This document shows, piece after piece, positions 1 to 6,368 of a stretch of 6,436 nucleotides of DNA. Below the pieces are notes generated by a model. The model saw nothing but the letters and a program-made list of their open reading frames with translations. It was not told where the DNA came from and did not search any database. The stretch comes from Desulfobulbaceae bacterium. GTDB lineage: Bacteria > Desulfobacterota > Desulfobulbia > Desulfobulbales > Desulfobulbaceae. Numbering within the stretch: position 1 is the stretch's first letter; the number at the start of each line of letters is the position of its first letter. The translations under genes and the position numbers were made by a program. The stretch covers positions 1 to 6,436 of the forward strand of contig JALSNT010000640.1 in the NCBI GenBank assembly GCA_026986885.1. The letters run 5' to 3'.

Positions 1-122
1 TTTTCGATCTGGCTGAGCGGGATGGCGATATTTTTCATAAAACCGAAAATATCGACAAACTGCAGCCGAAAGAAGTGCACGTTCTGCTCTTCAATGATTT
101 TCATTATCTCTTCACGCGTCAT
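1..122 (-). CDS. glnA: Glutamine synthetase type I, N-terminal fragment (partial, runs off the left edge)
   Basis: Only the first 40 codons are present. They read MTREEIMKIIEEQN followed by a stretch containing FRLQF, DIFGFMKN and IAIPLSQIE, which is the typical start of bacterial type I glutamine synthetase (the beta-grasp N-terminal domain). By family knowledge the enzyme makes glutamine from glutamate, ammonium and ATP in the cytoplasm, as a dodecamer. The ATG at 120-122 is preceded by AAGGAG with a 7-base spacer, so the start is well supported. The gene lies 141 bp downstream of glnD on the same strand, and I see no strong terminator between them, so partial co-transcription is likely. 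The catalytic domain and any adenylylation-site tyrosine are outside the window, so the subclass and mode of control cannot be judged. Confidence 0.93.
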   Translation of the reverse strand, partial: MTREEIMKIIEEQNVHFFRLQFVDIFGFMKNIAIPLSQIE

Positions 123-263
123 GTTCCATCTCCTTGTTCTTGGATGATTGATAAAATGAGCCGGTGCCGACCGGACTCCCATTCCTTACCATTTTATGTA
201 ATTTTCAGCATTATTTTATTCCAATATCGGTAAAAAAAAATCAATTTAGAAAAAAATATCTGG
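123..263 (-). promoter_or_regulatory. glnD-glnA intergenic leader, AT-rich, with a small hairpin
   Basis: This 141-bp gap is AT-rich and includes a T9 run on the minus strand (232-240). A short hairpin lies at 161-174, with arms CCGGT and ACCGG and a 4-base loop. It is followed on the minus strand by CTCATTTTA, so it could be a weak terminator or attenuator, or simply a leader stem. I found no convincing -24/-12 sigma-54 promoter: the nearest GG...GC pair has 11 bases between instead of 10. Sigma-70-like boxes such as TTGGAA can be drawn, but none is clearly better than background for this composition. A separate glnA promoter is plausible but not shown. Confidence 0.35.
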
Positions 264-2837
264 TCAGTCGTTTTCCTCCCTGCCGATGATTGTCAGCAGG
301 GTTTTGCGTACTTTTTCCTGCTCGGTGGGGTCGGTCAGTTTTTTCCCGTCGCGCGTTAAGACATAAAAAACATCGATCAACTGTTCCACTTCCGTGGCGA
401 TTCTTGCCCGATGGATATCAAGGCCGAAATCGGAAAGGGTCTGGGTGAGCTGATACAGGGCGCCGGGTGCGTCGCCGCCGTAGACCTCAATGACGGTGAA
501 TCTGCGGGAAGATTCATTGTCAAGGATGACCTTCATCTCCAGCTGCTGCACCTGGCGGCGTGGTTTTGTGCCAAAGGCCTGTTTTTTGTTATGCAGTTGC
601 AGGCCGATGTCGAGCCGGTAGTTGACCGCTTTGTTGAGATCCTCTTCCATTATCCGCCAGTTCTGTTCTGCAAATTCCGTATCGAGAACGGGTTGCACAT
701 CAAGGACATCAACCACTGTCCCGTCGGGCCAGGTGAAGATCTGGGCGGCAAGTACGGAAAAATTGTGCAGGGCAAGGACGCCGCAAAGTTTGGCCAGCAG
801 GCCGGCCCGGTCTTTGCTGAGCATGAGGAGGGACCAGTATCCTGGACGTTGTTCGGGAAAGAGGAGTATTTTTTGCTGCAGTTGCAGGTTGTTATCCCTG
901 TGCAGCAGCAGGTGGCGGACCACCAGCTCCGGGGTAAAACCGGTCAGGTAATCGGCGGGCAGATCCTGGACCGGTATGCGCAGATCGGGAATATCCGCTG
1001 TCAGGTTCAGTACCAGTTGTCGCAACCAGGACACCCCTTGATCCTCTGCATTTTTTGTGTCTGTCCCGGGACTACAGACGGCATCCAGGCAGGATTTTAC
1101 TTTCAGGTAAAGTTCGGCCATCAGGGTTGCCTTCCAGGTCGACCAGGCGGAAGGGCCGGTTGCCCTGGAGTCGGCAATGCTGAGCAGATAGAGCATGGTC
1201 AGTCTGTCGGTTGAGCCGATAAGTTCAGCTGTCTGCCGGATGAATTCCTGATCTTCAAGGTCACGGCGCAGGCCATTTTCCGGAAGAAAGAGATGGTAGC
1301 GCACGAGAAAGGAAAGGGTGTCAATCTCCTCTTGAGCAAAGCCAAAGCGCATACCGATGTCTTTGATCATTGCGGCGCCGATTTTTGAGTGATCGGCATG
1401 GCGGCCTTTGCCGATATCATGGAGCAGGGCGGCCAGGTAGAGAAGATGCGGTCCGGCCAGAGCATTGAATAACTCCTGCTGTTCCTGCCGGAGGATCGCG
1501 AGTTCGGCCACGGTTTGCAGTTGATGGCGGTCAACCGTGTAGATATGATACAGATCATGCTGGGCCAGCGATTCAATACCGGCAAATTCAGGAAGATAGG
1601 TGGTCAATAGACCTGTTTCCAGCATGGATTCGAGTACGGGCAGGGGATTTTCTGCCTGTACAAGCACCTCAAGAAAGGGTTTAACAACCCGGCGGGAAGA
1701 ACGGAATTGATCATCGACCAGGTAAAGATGACTGCTTATCTGTTGTCGAAGGCGATGGTGGAGCGGCAATCCCGTACGACCTGCCTGGAGAAAGAGACGC
1801 ATCATGATATGGGGGCGCTCTTCAAGCTCTGATGGATTGCTGAGGTGCAGATACCCGCCACGTTCGACAATGGCTTTTTCCAGCGTACGTTCCCGGTTAT
1901 TTTTGTCGTTTAACCCGAGGACTTCCGCTACATGCTCAAAAAAAAGATCTGTGGTAACCGCGATATTCTGCAGATGGCCGTAGACATCCCGCATGAACTG
2001 TTCGACGGCAAGTTTGCCGTCCTTGTCCTGGTAGCCGAAAGCGGCTGCCATCTCCTCCTGGTAGTCAAAGTGCAGCTGATCATTTTTACGACGGCTGATA
2101 TAGTGGAGCCGGTTTCTGATGCGGGCAAGCATATTCCAGGATTTTGAAAATTTTTCCTGATCTTCCAGGGTGAGGATGCCGGCATCCCGCATGGCGTTTA
2201 AACCGCTCAGACCGAAAACCGCCCCGGCGACCCAGAGCATGGCCTGGATGTCCCGCATGCCCCCCTTGCCCTCCTTGATATGCGGTTCAAGAAGGTAGGC
2301 GTGTGATCCATATTTGTTTCTCCGCTCGGTGCGGAATTCCTCCATGGTTTTGACGAATTTATGCCGGTTACCATAGAGTATTTTTTTTTGATAGCGGGTC
2401 TGTAGTTTTGCAAAGAGTGTTTTCGAACCGGCCAGCAGCCGCGCATCCAGCAGAGCGACCTGAAAAAAGAAATCTTCTCCGGCAAAACGGATCGCGTCCT
2501 TTATCCGGCGCACGGAATGGCCGACTTCAAAACCGGCATCCCACAGTGGATAAAGGATGGTTTCCGAAACCTCCTGCATGATTTTTCCCGAACGCCGGTC
2601 GTGCAGCAGCAGCAGATCAATGTCGGAAAATGGGTACAGCTCACGGCGGCCATATCCCCCTAACGCGACCAGGGCTATTTTGCCCCTGTTTTTTTGTACT
2701 GCCGGTGATCCTGAAAACCGGGCGGATATAAAATCGTCAACCAGGGTAGTGTGTCGATGGAGGAGTTCACGGCCGCTGAGTCCCTGCCGCCATAACTCCT
2801 CCAGGGCCGCCTGCTGGGCATGCAGCTCTTTAGACAC
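264..2837 (-). CDS. glnD: [Protein-PII] uridylyltransferase / uridylyl-removing enzyme
   Basis: The 857-residue product has the full GlnD architecture and a size close to the roughly 890 residues of the E. coli enzyme. A nucleotidyltransferase motif GGYGRRELYPFSDIDLL starts at residue 60, with metal-binding Asp72 and Asp74. The conserved linker KEGKGGMRDIQ follows at 188-198. An HD phosphohydrolase domain holds YTVDRH (433-438) and HDIGKG (473-478) with ADHS (481-484). Two C-terminal ACT domains lie near 668-735 and 779-850. In this family the N-terminal domain adds UMP to PII, the HD domain removes it, and the ACT domains sense glutamine. The start is GTG at 2835-2837, directly after the glnB stop codon TAA, which is in the same frame and blocks any upstream start. 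GAGG with an 8-base spacer lies inside the end of glnB. Translation is probably coupled to glnB. All catalytic motifs look intact. Confidence 0.96.
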   Translation of the reverse strand: MSKELHAQQAALEELWRQGLSGRELLHRHTTLVDDFISARFSGSPAVQKNRGKIALVALGGYGRRELYPFSDIDLLLLHDRRSGKIMQEVSETILYPLWDAGFEVGHSVRRIKDAIRFAGEDFFFQVALLDARLLAGSKTLFAKLQTRYQKKILYGNRHKFVKTMEEFRTERRNKYGSHAYLLEPHIKEGKGGMRDIQAMLWVAGAVFGLSGLNAMRDAGILTLEDQEKFSKSWNMLARIRNRLHYISRRKNDQLHFDYQEEMAAAFGYQDKDGKLAVEQFMRDVYGHLQNIAVTTDLFFEHVAEVLGLNDKNNRERTLEKAIVERGGYLHLSNPSELEERPHIMMRLFLQAGRTGLPLHHRLRQQISSHLYLVDDQFRSSRRVVKPFLEVLVQAENPLPVLESMLETGLLTTYLPEFAGIESLAQHDLYHIYTVDRHQLQTVAELAILRQEQQELFNALAGPHLLYLAALLHDIGKGRHADHSKIGAAMIKDIGMRFGFAQEEIDTLSFLVRYHLFLPENGLRRDLEDQEFIRQTAELIGSTDRLTMLYLLSIADSRATGPSAWSTWKATLMAELYLKVKSCLDAVCSPGTDTKNAEDQGVSWLRQLVLNLTADIPDLRIPVQDLPADYLTGFTPELVVRHLLLHRDNNLQLQQKILLFPEQRPGYWSLLMLSKDRAGLLAKLCGVLALHNFSVLAAQIFTWPDGTVVDVLDVQPVLDTEFAEQNWRIMEEDLNKAVNYRLDIGLQLHNKKQAFGTKPRRQVQQLEMKVILDNESSRRFTVIEVYGGDAPGALYQLTQTLSDFGLDIHRARIATEVEQLIDVFYVLTRDGKKLTDPTEQEKVRKTLLTIIGREEND

Positions 2838-3179
<342 letters not shown>

Positions 3180-3201
3180 TCAACCTCGTTAAGTTTGCAC
3201 T

Positions 3202-3287
3202 TTGAGCGTTATTTGTTTGATGTTTACTCCTGAATTGAGCGATTTTCATTTCGCCCCAGGCTGCAGATTGGGGTACAACGCTCAATT
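3202..3287 (-). repeat. Three-arm repeat in the amt1-glnB gap with two competing RNA stems
   Basis: On the minus-strand transcript, arm A (AATTGAGCGTT, 3277-3287) can pair with arm B (CGCTCAATT, 3233-3241) over 9 bp. A nested stem, CCCCA with TGGGG, sits inside that loop. The same arm A can instead pair with arm C (AACGCTCAA, 3202-3210) over 9 bp through its TTGAGCGTT part. The two pairings exclude each other. Arm C ends 25 bases before the glnB start codon. No T-run follows, so this is not an ordinary intrinsic terminator. It could be an RNA element that tunes glnB relative to amt1, a processing or stability structure, or repeated DNA-binding half-sites. The pairing is read directly from the sequence; its function is inference. 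Confidence 0.5.
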
Positions 3288-3294
3288 TGGGTTA

Positions 3295-4515
3295 CTAATT
3301 GTTATAGGCTGTTTCCGTATGCTCCGCAGAATCAAGACCTTCGACTTCGGCATCTGCAGAGAGCCTGAGGCCGATGGCAGCATGGATTGCTTTTAAAAGC
3401 AGCCAACTGACGATAAAGGCATAGGCGGAAACAGCCATAACTCCTATGAACTGATGGCCAAGCTGGCTGACGCTGCCGGCGAGCAGGCCGTCGACACCCC
3501 CGGGATTGGCCGCTTTGGTTGCAAAGATCCCTAATAAAAGGGTGCCGGTGATGCCGCCGACACCATGGATGCCGACGACATCCAGAGAGTCATCAAACTG
3601 GAGCTTTGATTTCAATTTAACCGCACCATAGCAGATGAGTCCGGCAATGAGGCCGATGGCAATGGCACCGTTGGGCCCGACAAAGCCTGCCGCTGGAGTA
3701 ATGGTGGCCAGGCCGGCAACGGCGCCCGAGGCCGCGCCCAGGGTGGTCGGTTTGCCTAACTGCCACCATTCCATCAGGGTCCACATGGCCATTCCGGCCA
3801 TGCCGCCAAGATGAGTGGCGACAAAAGCGGTTGCGGCAACCCCATTGGCTGCCAGGGCGGAGCCGCCGTTAAAGCCGAACCAGCCGAACCAGAGGAGACC
3901 GGTGCCGAGCATGGTCATGGGCAGGTTGTGCGGCATGAAGCTGCGCTTGCCGTATCCCTGTCTCGGGCCGATGACCATGACCGAGGCCAGGGCCGCCATG
4001 CCGCAGGTGGCATGGACAACCAGACCGCCGGCAAAATCGAGCACACCAATTTTGGCCAGCCAGCCGCCGCTGCCCCAGATCCAGTGACAGACCGGATTAT
4101 AAACAAGCAATGCCCAGAGCAGGCTGAACAGGGCAAAAGGAGCAAAGCGTACCCGTTCGGCAAAAGCGCCGGTGATGAGTGCCGGGGTGATAATGGCAAA
4201 CATGCACTGGTAGATCATGAATACCGTTTGCGGGATGGTTGTGGCGTACTCGTTACTCGGGGCGTTGGTTACTCCGCGCAGAGCAAACCATGATAAATTC
4301 CCGATAACACCACCCACATCCGGGCCAAAAGACATGGAATAACCGAAATATACCCATTCGATCGAGATTATCGCGATCATAATCAGGCTCTGCATGATGG
4401 TACCCAGCACATTCTTGCCACGCACCATACCCCCGTAGAACAGGGCGAGCCCCGGGGTCATCAGTAAAACCAATCCTGCCGCCGCTAAAATAAAAGCGGT
4501 ATCCGCTCCGTTCAT
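3295..4515 (-). CDS. amtB: Ammonium transporter, Amt family (copy 1, glnB-proximal)
   Basis: The 406-residue protein is made of hydrophobic segments throughout, as expected for the 11-helix inner-membrane Amt fold, which works as a trimer. With the ATG at 4515 as residue 1, the conduction residues fall at positions close to mature E. coli AmtB: gate Phe106 and Phe215, Trp147, Asp160 (DFAGG), Ser219, and the twin histidines His168 and His317 (GIHGVGG). The cytoplasmic tail keeps GLD, EH and AY, the part of the family involved in coupling and PII contact. The protein begins directly at the mature-like N-terminus, without a separate signal peptide. GTG at 4518 is an alternative in-frame start one codon upstream, but AGGAGG is only 4 bases from it and 7 from the ATG, so I prefer the ATG. 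After His168 the sequence is ATCG rather than the more usual INSG-like residues. The adjacent glnB suggests direct PII control. Confidence 0.95.
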   Translation of the reverse strand: MNGADTAFILAAAGLVLLMTPGLALFYGGMVRGKNVLGTIMQSLIMIAIISIEWVYFGYSMSFGPDVGGVIGNLSWFALRGVTNAPSNEYATTIPQTVFMIYQCMFAIITPALITGAFAERVRFAPFALFSLLWALLVYNPVCHWIWGSGGWLAKIGVLDFAGGLVVHATCGMAALASVMVIGPRQGYGKRSFMPHNLPMTMLGTGLLWFGWFGFNGGSALAANGVAATAFVATHLGGMAGMAMWTLMEWWQLGKPTTLGAASGAVAGLATITPAAGFVGPNGAIAIGLIAGLICYGAVKLKSKLQFDDSLDVVGIHGVGGITGTLLLGIFATKAANPGGVDGLLAGSVSQLGHQFIGVMAVSAYAFIVSWLLLKAIHAAIGLRLSADAEVEGLDSAEHTETAYNN

Positions 4516-4518
4516 CAC

Positions 4519-4528
4519 GTCTCCTCCT
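4519..4528 (-). promoter_or_regulatory. Strong ribosome binding site of amt1 (decides the start)
   Basis: The minus strand reads AGGAGG at 4523-4528, followed by AGAC, GTG and ATG. The spacer is 4 bases to the GTG and 7 to the ATG. The ATG at 4513-4515 is therefore the better start, and the GTG would add only one residue. Confidence 0.7.
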
Positions 4529-4543
4529 CTGGGTTGAAAAATA

Positions 4544-4578
4544 TTACAAAGTTGTTAAAAATATGAACAACATTGTAA
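4544..4578. promoter_or_regulatory. 13-bp inverted repeat (probable operator) over the amt1 promoter
   Basis: The left arm is TTACAAAGTTGTT (4544-4556) and the right arm is AACAACATTGTAA (4566-4578). They pair at 12 of 13 positions around a 9-base AT-rich spacer. The right arm contains the whole -10 box of the predicted amt1 promoter, and the predicted start of transcription falls in the spacer. Only part of the repeat would be transcribed, which favours a protein-binding site on DNA over an RNA hairpin. Its position would suit a repressor or a dual regulator. It does not match the NtrC consensus (GCAC-N7-GTGC type), so I do not name the regulator. Confidence 0.6.
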
Positions 4579-4600
4579 CAAGGGGAGGCGGTTTGTTCAA
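4572..4600 (-). promoter_or_regulatory. Predicted sigma-70-type promoter for amt1(-glnB-glnD)
   Basis: The minus strand carries TTGAAC as -35 (4595-4600), a 17-base spacer and TACAAT as -10 (4572-4577). These match the consensus hexamers at 4/6 and 5/6 with optimal spacing. Transcription would start near 4565, about 50 bases before the amt1 ATG. No GG-N10-GC sigma-54 pattern was found in this gap. A terminator for amt2 lies just upstream, which supports an independent promoter here. Confidence 0.55.
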
Positions 4601-4633
4601 GTCCGTCCTTGCGGCCGGGGAAAACGCGACTAA

Positions 4634-4691
4634 GGAAAAAGACAGGCCTGTCTGCCCGATGGCAGCACGCACAATATTTTGCGTGCTGCCG
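4634..4691 (-). terminator. Tandem-hairpin terminator downstream of amt2
   Basis: The first hairpin begins 19 bases after the amt2 stop codon. Its 10-bp perfect stem has arms GGCAGCACGC and GCGTGCTGCC (4661-4670 and 4681-4690), with one more A-T pair closing an 8-base loop. The second is the perfect palindrome AGACAGGCCTGTCT (4640-4653), followed on the minus strand by TTTTTCC. The second has the form of an intrinsic terminator; the first may protect the 3' end of the mRNA. On the plus strand no T-run follows either stem, so the element reads as minus-strand only. Confidence 0.65.
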
Positions 4692-4709
4692 CAGTTATGT
4701 CATTATTTA

Positions 4710-5924
4710 TTAGAGGGCATAGCCGACTTCCTTGTGGTCGGTGACGTCCAGTCCCTGGACCTCATCTTCCAGGTCGGGTCGCAGGCCGACGATTGCATCT
4801 ACTATTTTAAGCAAAATAAATGTGATAACAAGCGAATAGCCGATGGCGGCCCCAGCTCCTATCGCCTGAACGATAAACTGGTGGGGATTGCCGAAAAACA
4901 GACCGTTCGCCCCGTCCGGATTCCAGAAAGTCGAGGCAAAGAGTCCGGTGGCAAGAGCACCCCACAGGCCGCCGACTCCGTGAACACCGACAACATCCAG
5001 GGCATCGTCATAGCCGAATTTACCTTTCATAAGAACAGCACCATAACAAAGCGCGCCGGCAACAAGGCCGATAATAATGGCCGACAGCGGCCCAACAAAG
5101 CCGGCTGCCGGTGTAATGGCAACAAGACCGGCCACTGCGCCGGAAGCTGCGCCCAGGGTAGTCGGTTTTCCCTGAACTGCCCACTCGGCCAGTACCCAGG
5201 TGATGGCGGCGCAACCGGTTGCCACCTGGGTGGTGAACAGGGCAAGAACGGCTATCGGCCCGGCGGACAGGGCCGAGCCGGCATTAAAGCCGAACCAGCC
5301 GAACCAGAGTACACCGGCACCAAGAATCGTCATGGGCAGGTTGTGGGGATGCATGGCATCACGACCGTATCCCTTCCGCTTGCCGAGAACAATTGCCGCC
5401 ACCAGGGCTGCTGCGCCGGAATTGATGTGGATAACGGTGCCGCCGGCAAAATCAAGAGCGCCCATGGAACCCAGCCAGCCTCCGCCCCATACCCAGTGAC
5501 ATACCGGGAAATAGACAAAGGTTGACCAGAGGACGGTGAACAGGGCAAAGGCGGTGAATTTCATCCGCTCGGCATAGGCGCCGGTGATGAGAGCCGGGGT
5601 AATAATGGCAAACATCAGTTGGAAGGCGCAGAAGAGCAGATCCGGTATGGTATCGGAGTATGGGCCTATGCCTGTACCCACACCTTTAAGTCCCAGGTAT
5701 TTCAGGCTGCCGATAAAGCCGCCTATATCAGGGCCGAATGCCAGCGAGTATCCGTACAGTACCCAGATAATTGAAATCAACCCAAGGCAGAAAAAGGACT
5801 GCATGGTAGTGGCCAGAACATTCTTTGAACGAACAAGTCCCCCATAAAAAAGCGCCAGCCCAGGGGTCATCAACATGACCATGGCCGTCGCTATCAGCAT
5901 AAATGCGGTATCACCGGTATCCAT
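4710..5924 (-). CDS. amtB: Ammonium transporter, Amt family (copy 2, promoter-proximal)
   Basis: The 404-residue membrane protein is paralogous to amt1 along its whole length. Conduction residues are all present: gate Phe105 and Phe213, Trp146, Asp158 (DFAGG), Ser217 in WFGWFGFNAGSAL, and the twin histidines His166 (VIHINSG) and His315 (GVHGVGG). The tail keeps GLD, DH and GY. The residues after His166 are canonical, unlike in amt1. The start ATG at 5922-5924 has GGAGGAG with a 9-base spacer and, like amt1, begins at the mature-type N-terminus (MDTGDTAFML). The gene has its own sigma-54-type promoter about 100 bp upstream and a terminator downstream, so it is probably expressed under nitrogen limitation separately from amt1. 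Which paralogue GlnB binds cannot be told from sequence alone. Confidence 0.95.
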   Translation of the reverse strand: MDTGDTAFMLIATAMVMLMTPGLALFYGGLVRSKNVLATTMQSFFCLGLISIIWVLYGYSLAFGPDIGGFIGSLKYLGLKGVGTGIGPYSDTIPDLLFCAFQLMFAIITPALITGAYAERMKFTAFALFTVLWSTFVYFPVCHWVWGGGWLGSMGALDFAGGTVIHINSGAAALVAAIVLGKRKGYGRDAMHPHNLPMTILGAGVLWFGWFGFNAGSALSAGPIAVLALFTTQVATGCAAITWVLAEWAVQGKPTTLGAASGAVAGLVAITPAAGFVGPLSAIIIGLVAGALCYGAVLMKGKFGYDDALDVVGVHGVGGLWGALATGLFASTFWNPDGANGLFFGNPHQFIVQAIGAGAAIGYSLVITFILLKIVDAIVGLRPDLEDEVQGLDVTDHKEVGYAL

Positions 5925-5962
5925 TCCTCACTTCTCCTCCAGAATAATTTTTTTTGTCTCCA

Positions 5963-5991
5963 TCCGGGATCTTTCCTCCGAAGATCCTGGA
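5963..5991 (-). promoter_or_regulatory. Stem-loop in the amt2 5' leader with GGAGGA in its loop
   Basis: Arms GGATCTT (5967-5973) and AAGATCC (5981-5987) pair perfectly around a 7-base loop, and three more pairs extend the stem beyond one mismatch (TCC with GGA). On the amt2 transcript the loop reads CGGAGGA, which looks like a Shine-Dalgarno sequence or a GGA-in-loop protein site of the CsrA type. The real ribosome binding site lies downstream, at 5934-5940. An A-run rather than a T-run follows in the transcript, so it is not a terminator. A role in translation control is inference. Confidence 0.45.
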
Positions 5992-6035
5992 CGGACACGC
6001 TCAAACTTAGGTTCAGGTAACATTTTTCTTTGTTT

Positions 6036-6052
6036 AGCAAGCCACGGGCCAA
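6036..6052 (-). promoter_or_regulatory. Sigma-54 (RpoN) -24/-12 promoter of amt2
   Basis: The minus strand reads TTGGCCCGTGGCTTGCT. Against the consensus YTGGCACGRNNNTTGCW it matches 12 of 14 defined positions, with the invariant GG (6049-6050) and GC (6037-6038) exactly 10 bases apart. Transcription would start near 6025, giving a leader of about 100 bases before the amt2 ATG. Sigma-54 control of ammonium transporter genes through an NtrC-type activator is well established, so the context fits. No clear NtrC dyad is visible upstream. Confidence 0.82.
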
Positions 6053-6127
6053 TTGCGAGTGATAGGTACAACCTTGTGTTTTTTCAGTATTTTATTAAAA
6101 ATGGGATTCCGACGGCCATGTATTTTG

Positions 6128-6171
6128 TTACAAAGCGGTTAATTATTTTTATTTTTTTAACAAAAATGTGG
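6128..6171. promoter_or_regulatory. Possible upstream activator site of amt2, related to the amt1 operator
   Basis: TTACAAAGCGGTTAA (6128-6142) matches TTACAAAGTTGTTAA in front of amt1 (4544-4558) at 13 of 15 bases, in the same orientation. A second part, AACAAAAATGTGG (6159-6171), resembles the right arm of the amt1 operator at 9 of 13 positions. The spacer is 18 bases here and 9 there, and the arms pair poorly with each other. The element lies about 105-145 bp upstream of the predicted sigma-54 start, a usual distance for enhancer sites. The region is AT-rich, so a chance match remains possible. Confidence 0.4.
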
Positions 6172-6254
6172 ATTTGTTGGTTCCGCTGTAAAGTCAGGGA
6201 GAGAGCGGGGAGGATATTTGACAAGGATGGTTGAAGAAGGTACCATTAGAAGAG

Positions 6255-6286
6255 AACCGGAGTGTGCTGGTATGTTGAATCCGGTT
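6255..6286. repeat. 7-bp inverted repeat upstream of the divergent gene
   Basis: Perfect arms AACCGGA (6255-6261) and TCCGGTT (6280-6286) flank an 18-base spacer. The repeat lies about 80 bp before the divergent gene at 6369. It may be an operator. The T-rich stretch after it on the plus strand is broken by other bases, so a terminator is unlikely. Confidence 0.3.
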
Positions 6287-6294
6287 TGTATTTA

Positions 6295-6323
6295 TTGATG
6301 GGTATTCTTGCAATATTCAGAAT
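6295..6323 (+). promoter_or_regulatory. Tentative sigma-70-type promoter of the divergent gene
   Basis: TTGATG (6295-6300) and CAGAAT (6318-6323) are separated by 17 bases and each match the consensus hexamers at 4 of 6 positions. The start would be near 6330, about 40 bp before the ATG at 6369. The match is modest and rests mainly on position. Confidence 0.25.
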
Positions 6324-6368
6324 GCTCAATTCAGGTAGAAGCCAAATATGCTTTCAGGCGGAGCAGGA

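Noticed and set aside
207..226. Sigma-54-like GG...GC pair upstream of glnA
   Set aside because: The spacing is 11 bases instead of the required 10, and the flanking bases do not match TGGCAC or TTGC.
241..263. Terminator just after glnD
   Set aside because: T-runs are present on the minus strand but no stable stem precedes them.
411..1214. 267-codon open frame on the plus strand inside glnD
   Set aside because: It is antisense to a fully conserved glnD and its translation resembles no family I know; long antisense frames are common opposite coding DNA of this composition.
4563..5525. 320-codon open frame on the plus strand opposite amt2
   Set aside because: It overlaps the whole conserved transporter, and its sequence is rich in G, N and K without any recognisable domain. 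It starts inside the amt1 operator, so it is best read as a shadow.
6064..6074. Short dyad AGGTACAACCT upstream of the amt2 promoter as an NtrC site
   Set aside because: The arms are only 4 bp with a 3-base centre and lack the GCAC/GTGC core of NtrC sites; its distance from the promoter is also short.
5875..6234. 119-codon open frame on the plus strand across the amt2 promoter region
   Set aside because: It runs across the sigma-54 promoter and leader, has no recognisable domain, and has no good ribosome binding site.
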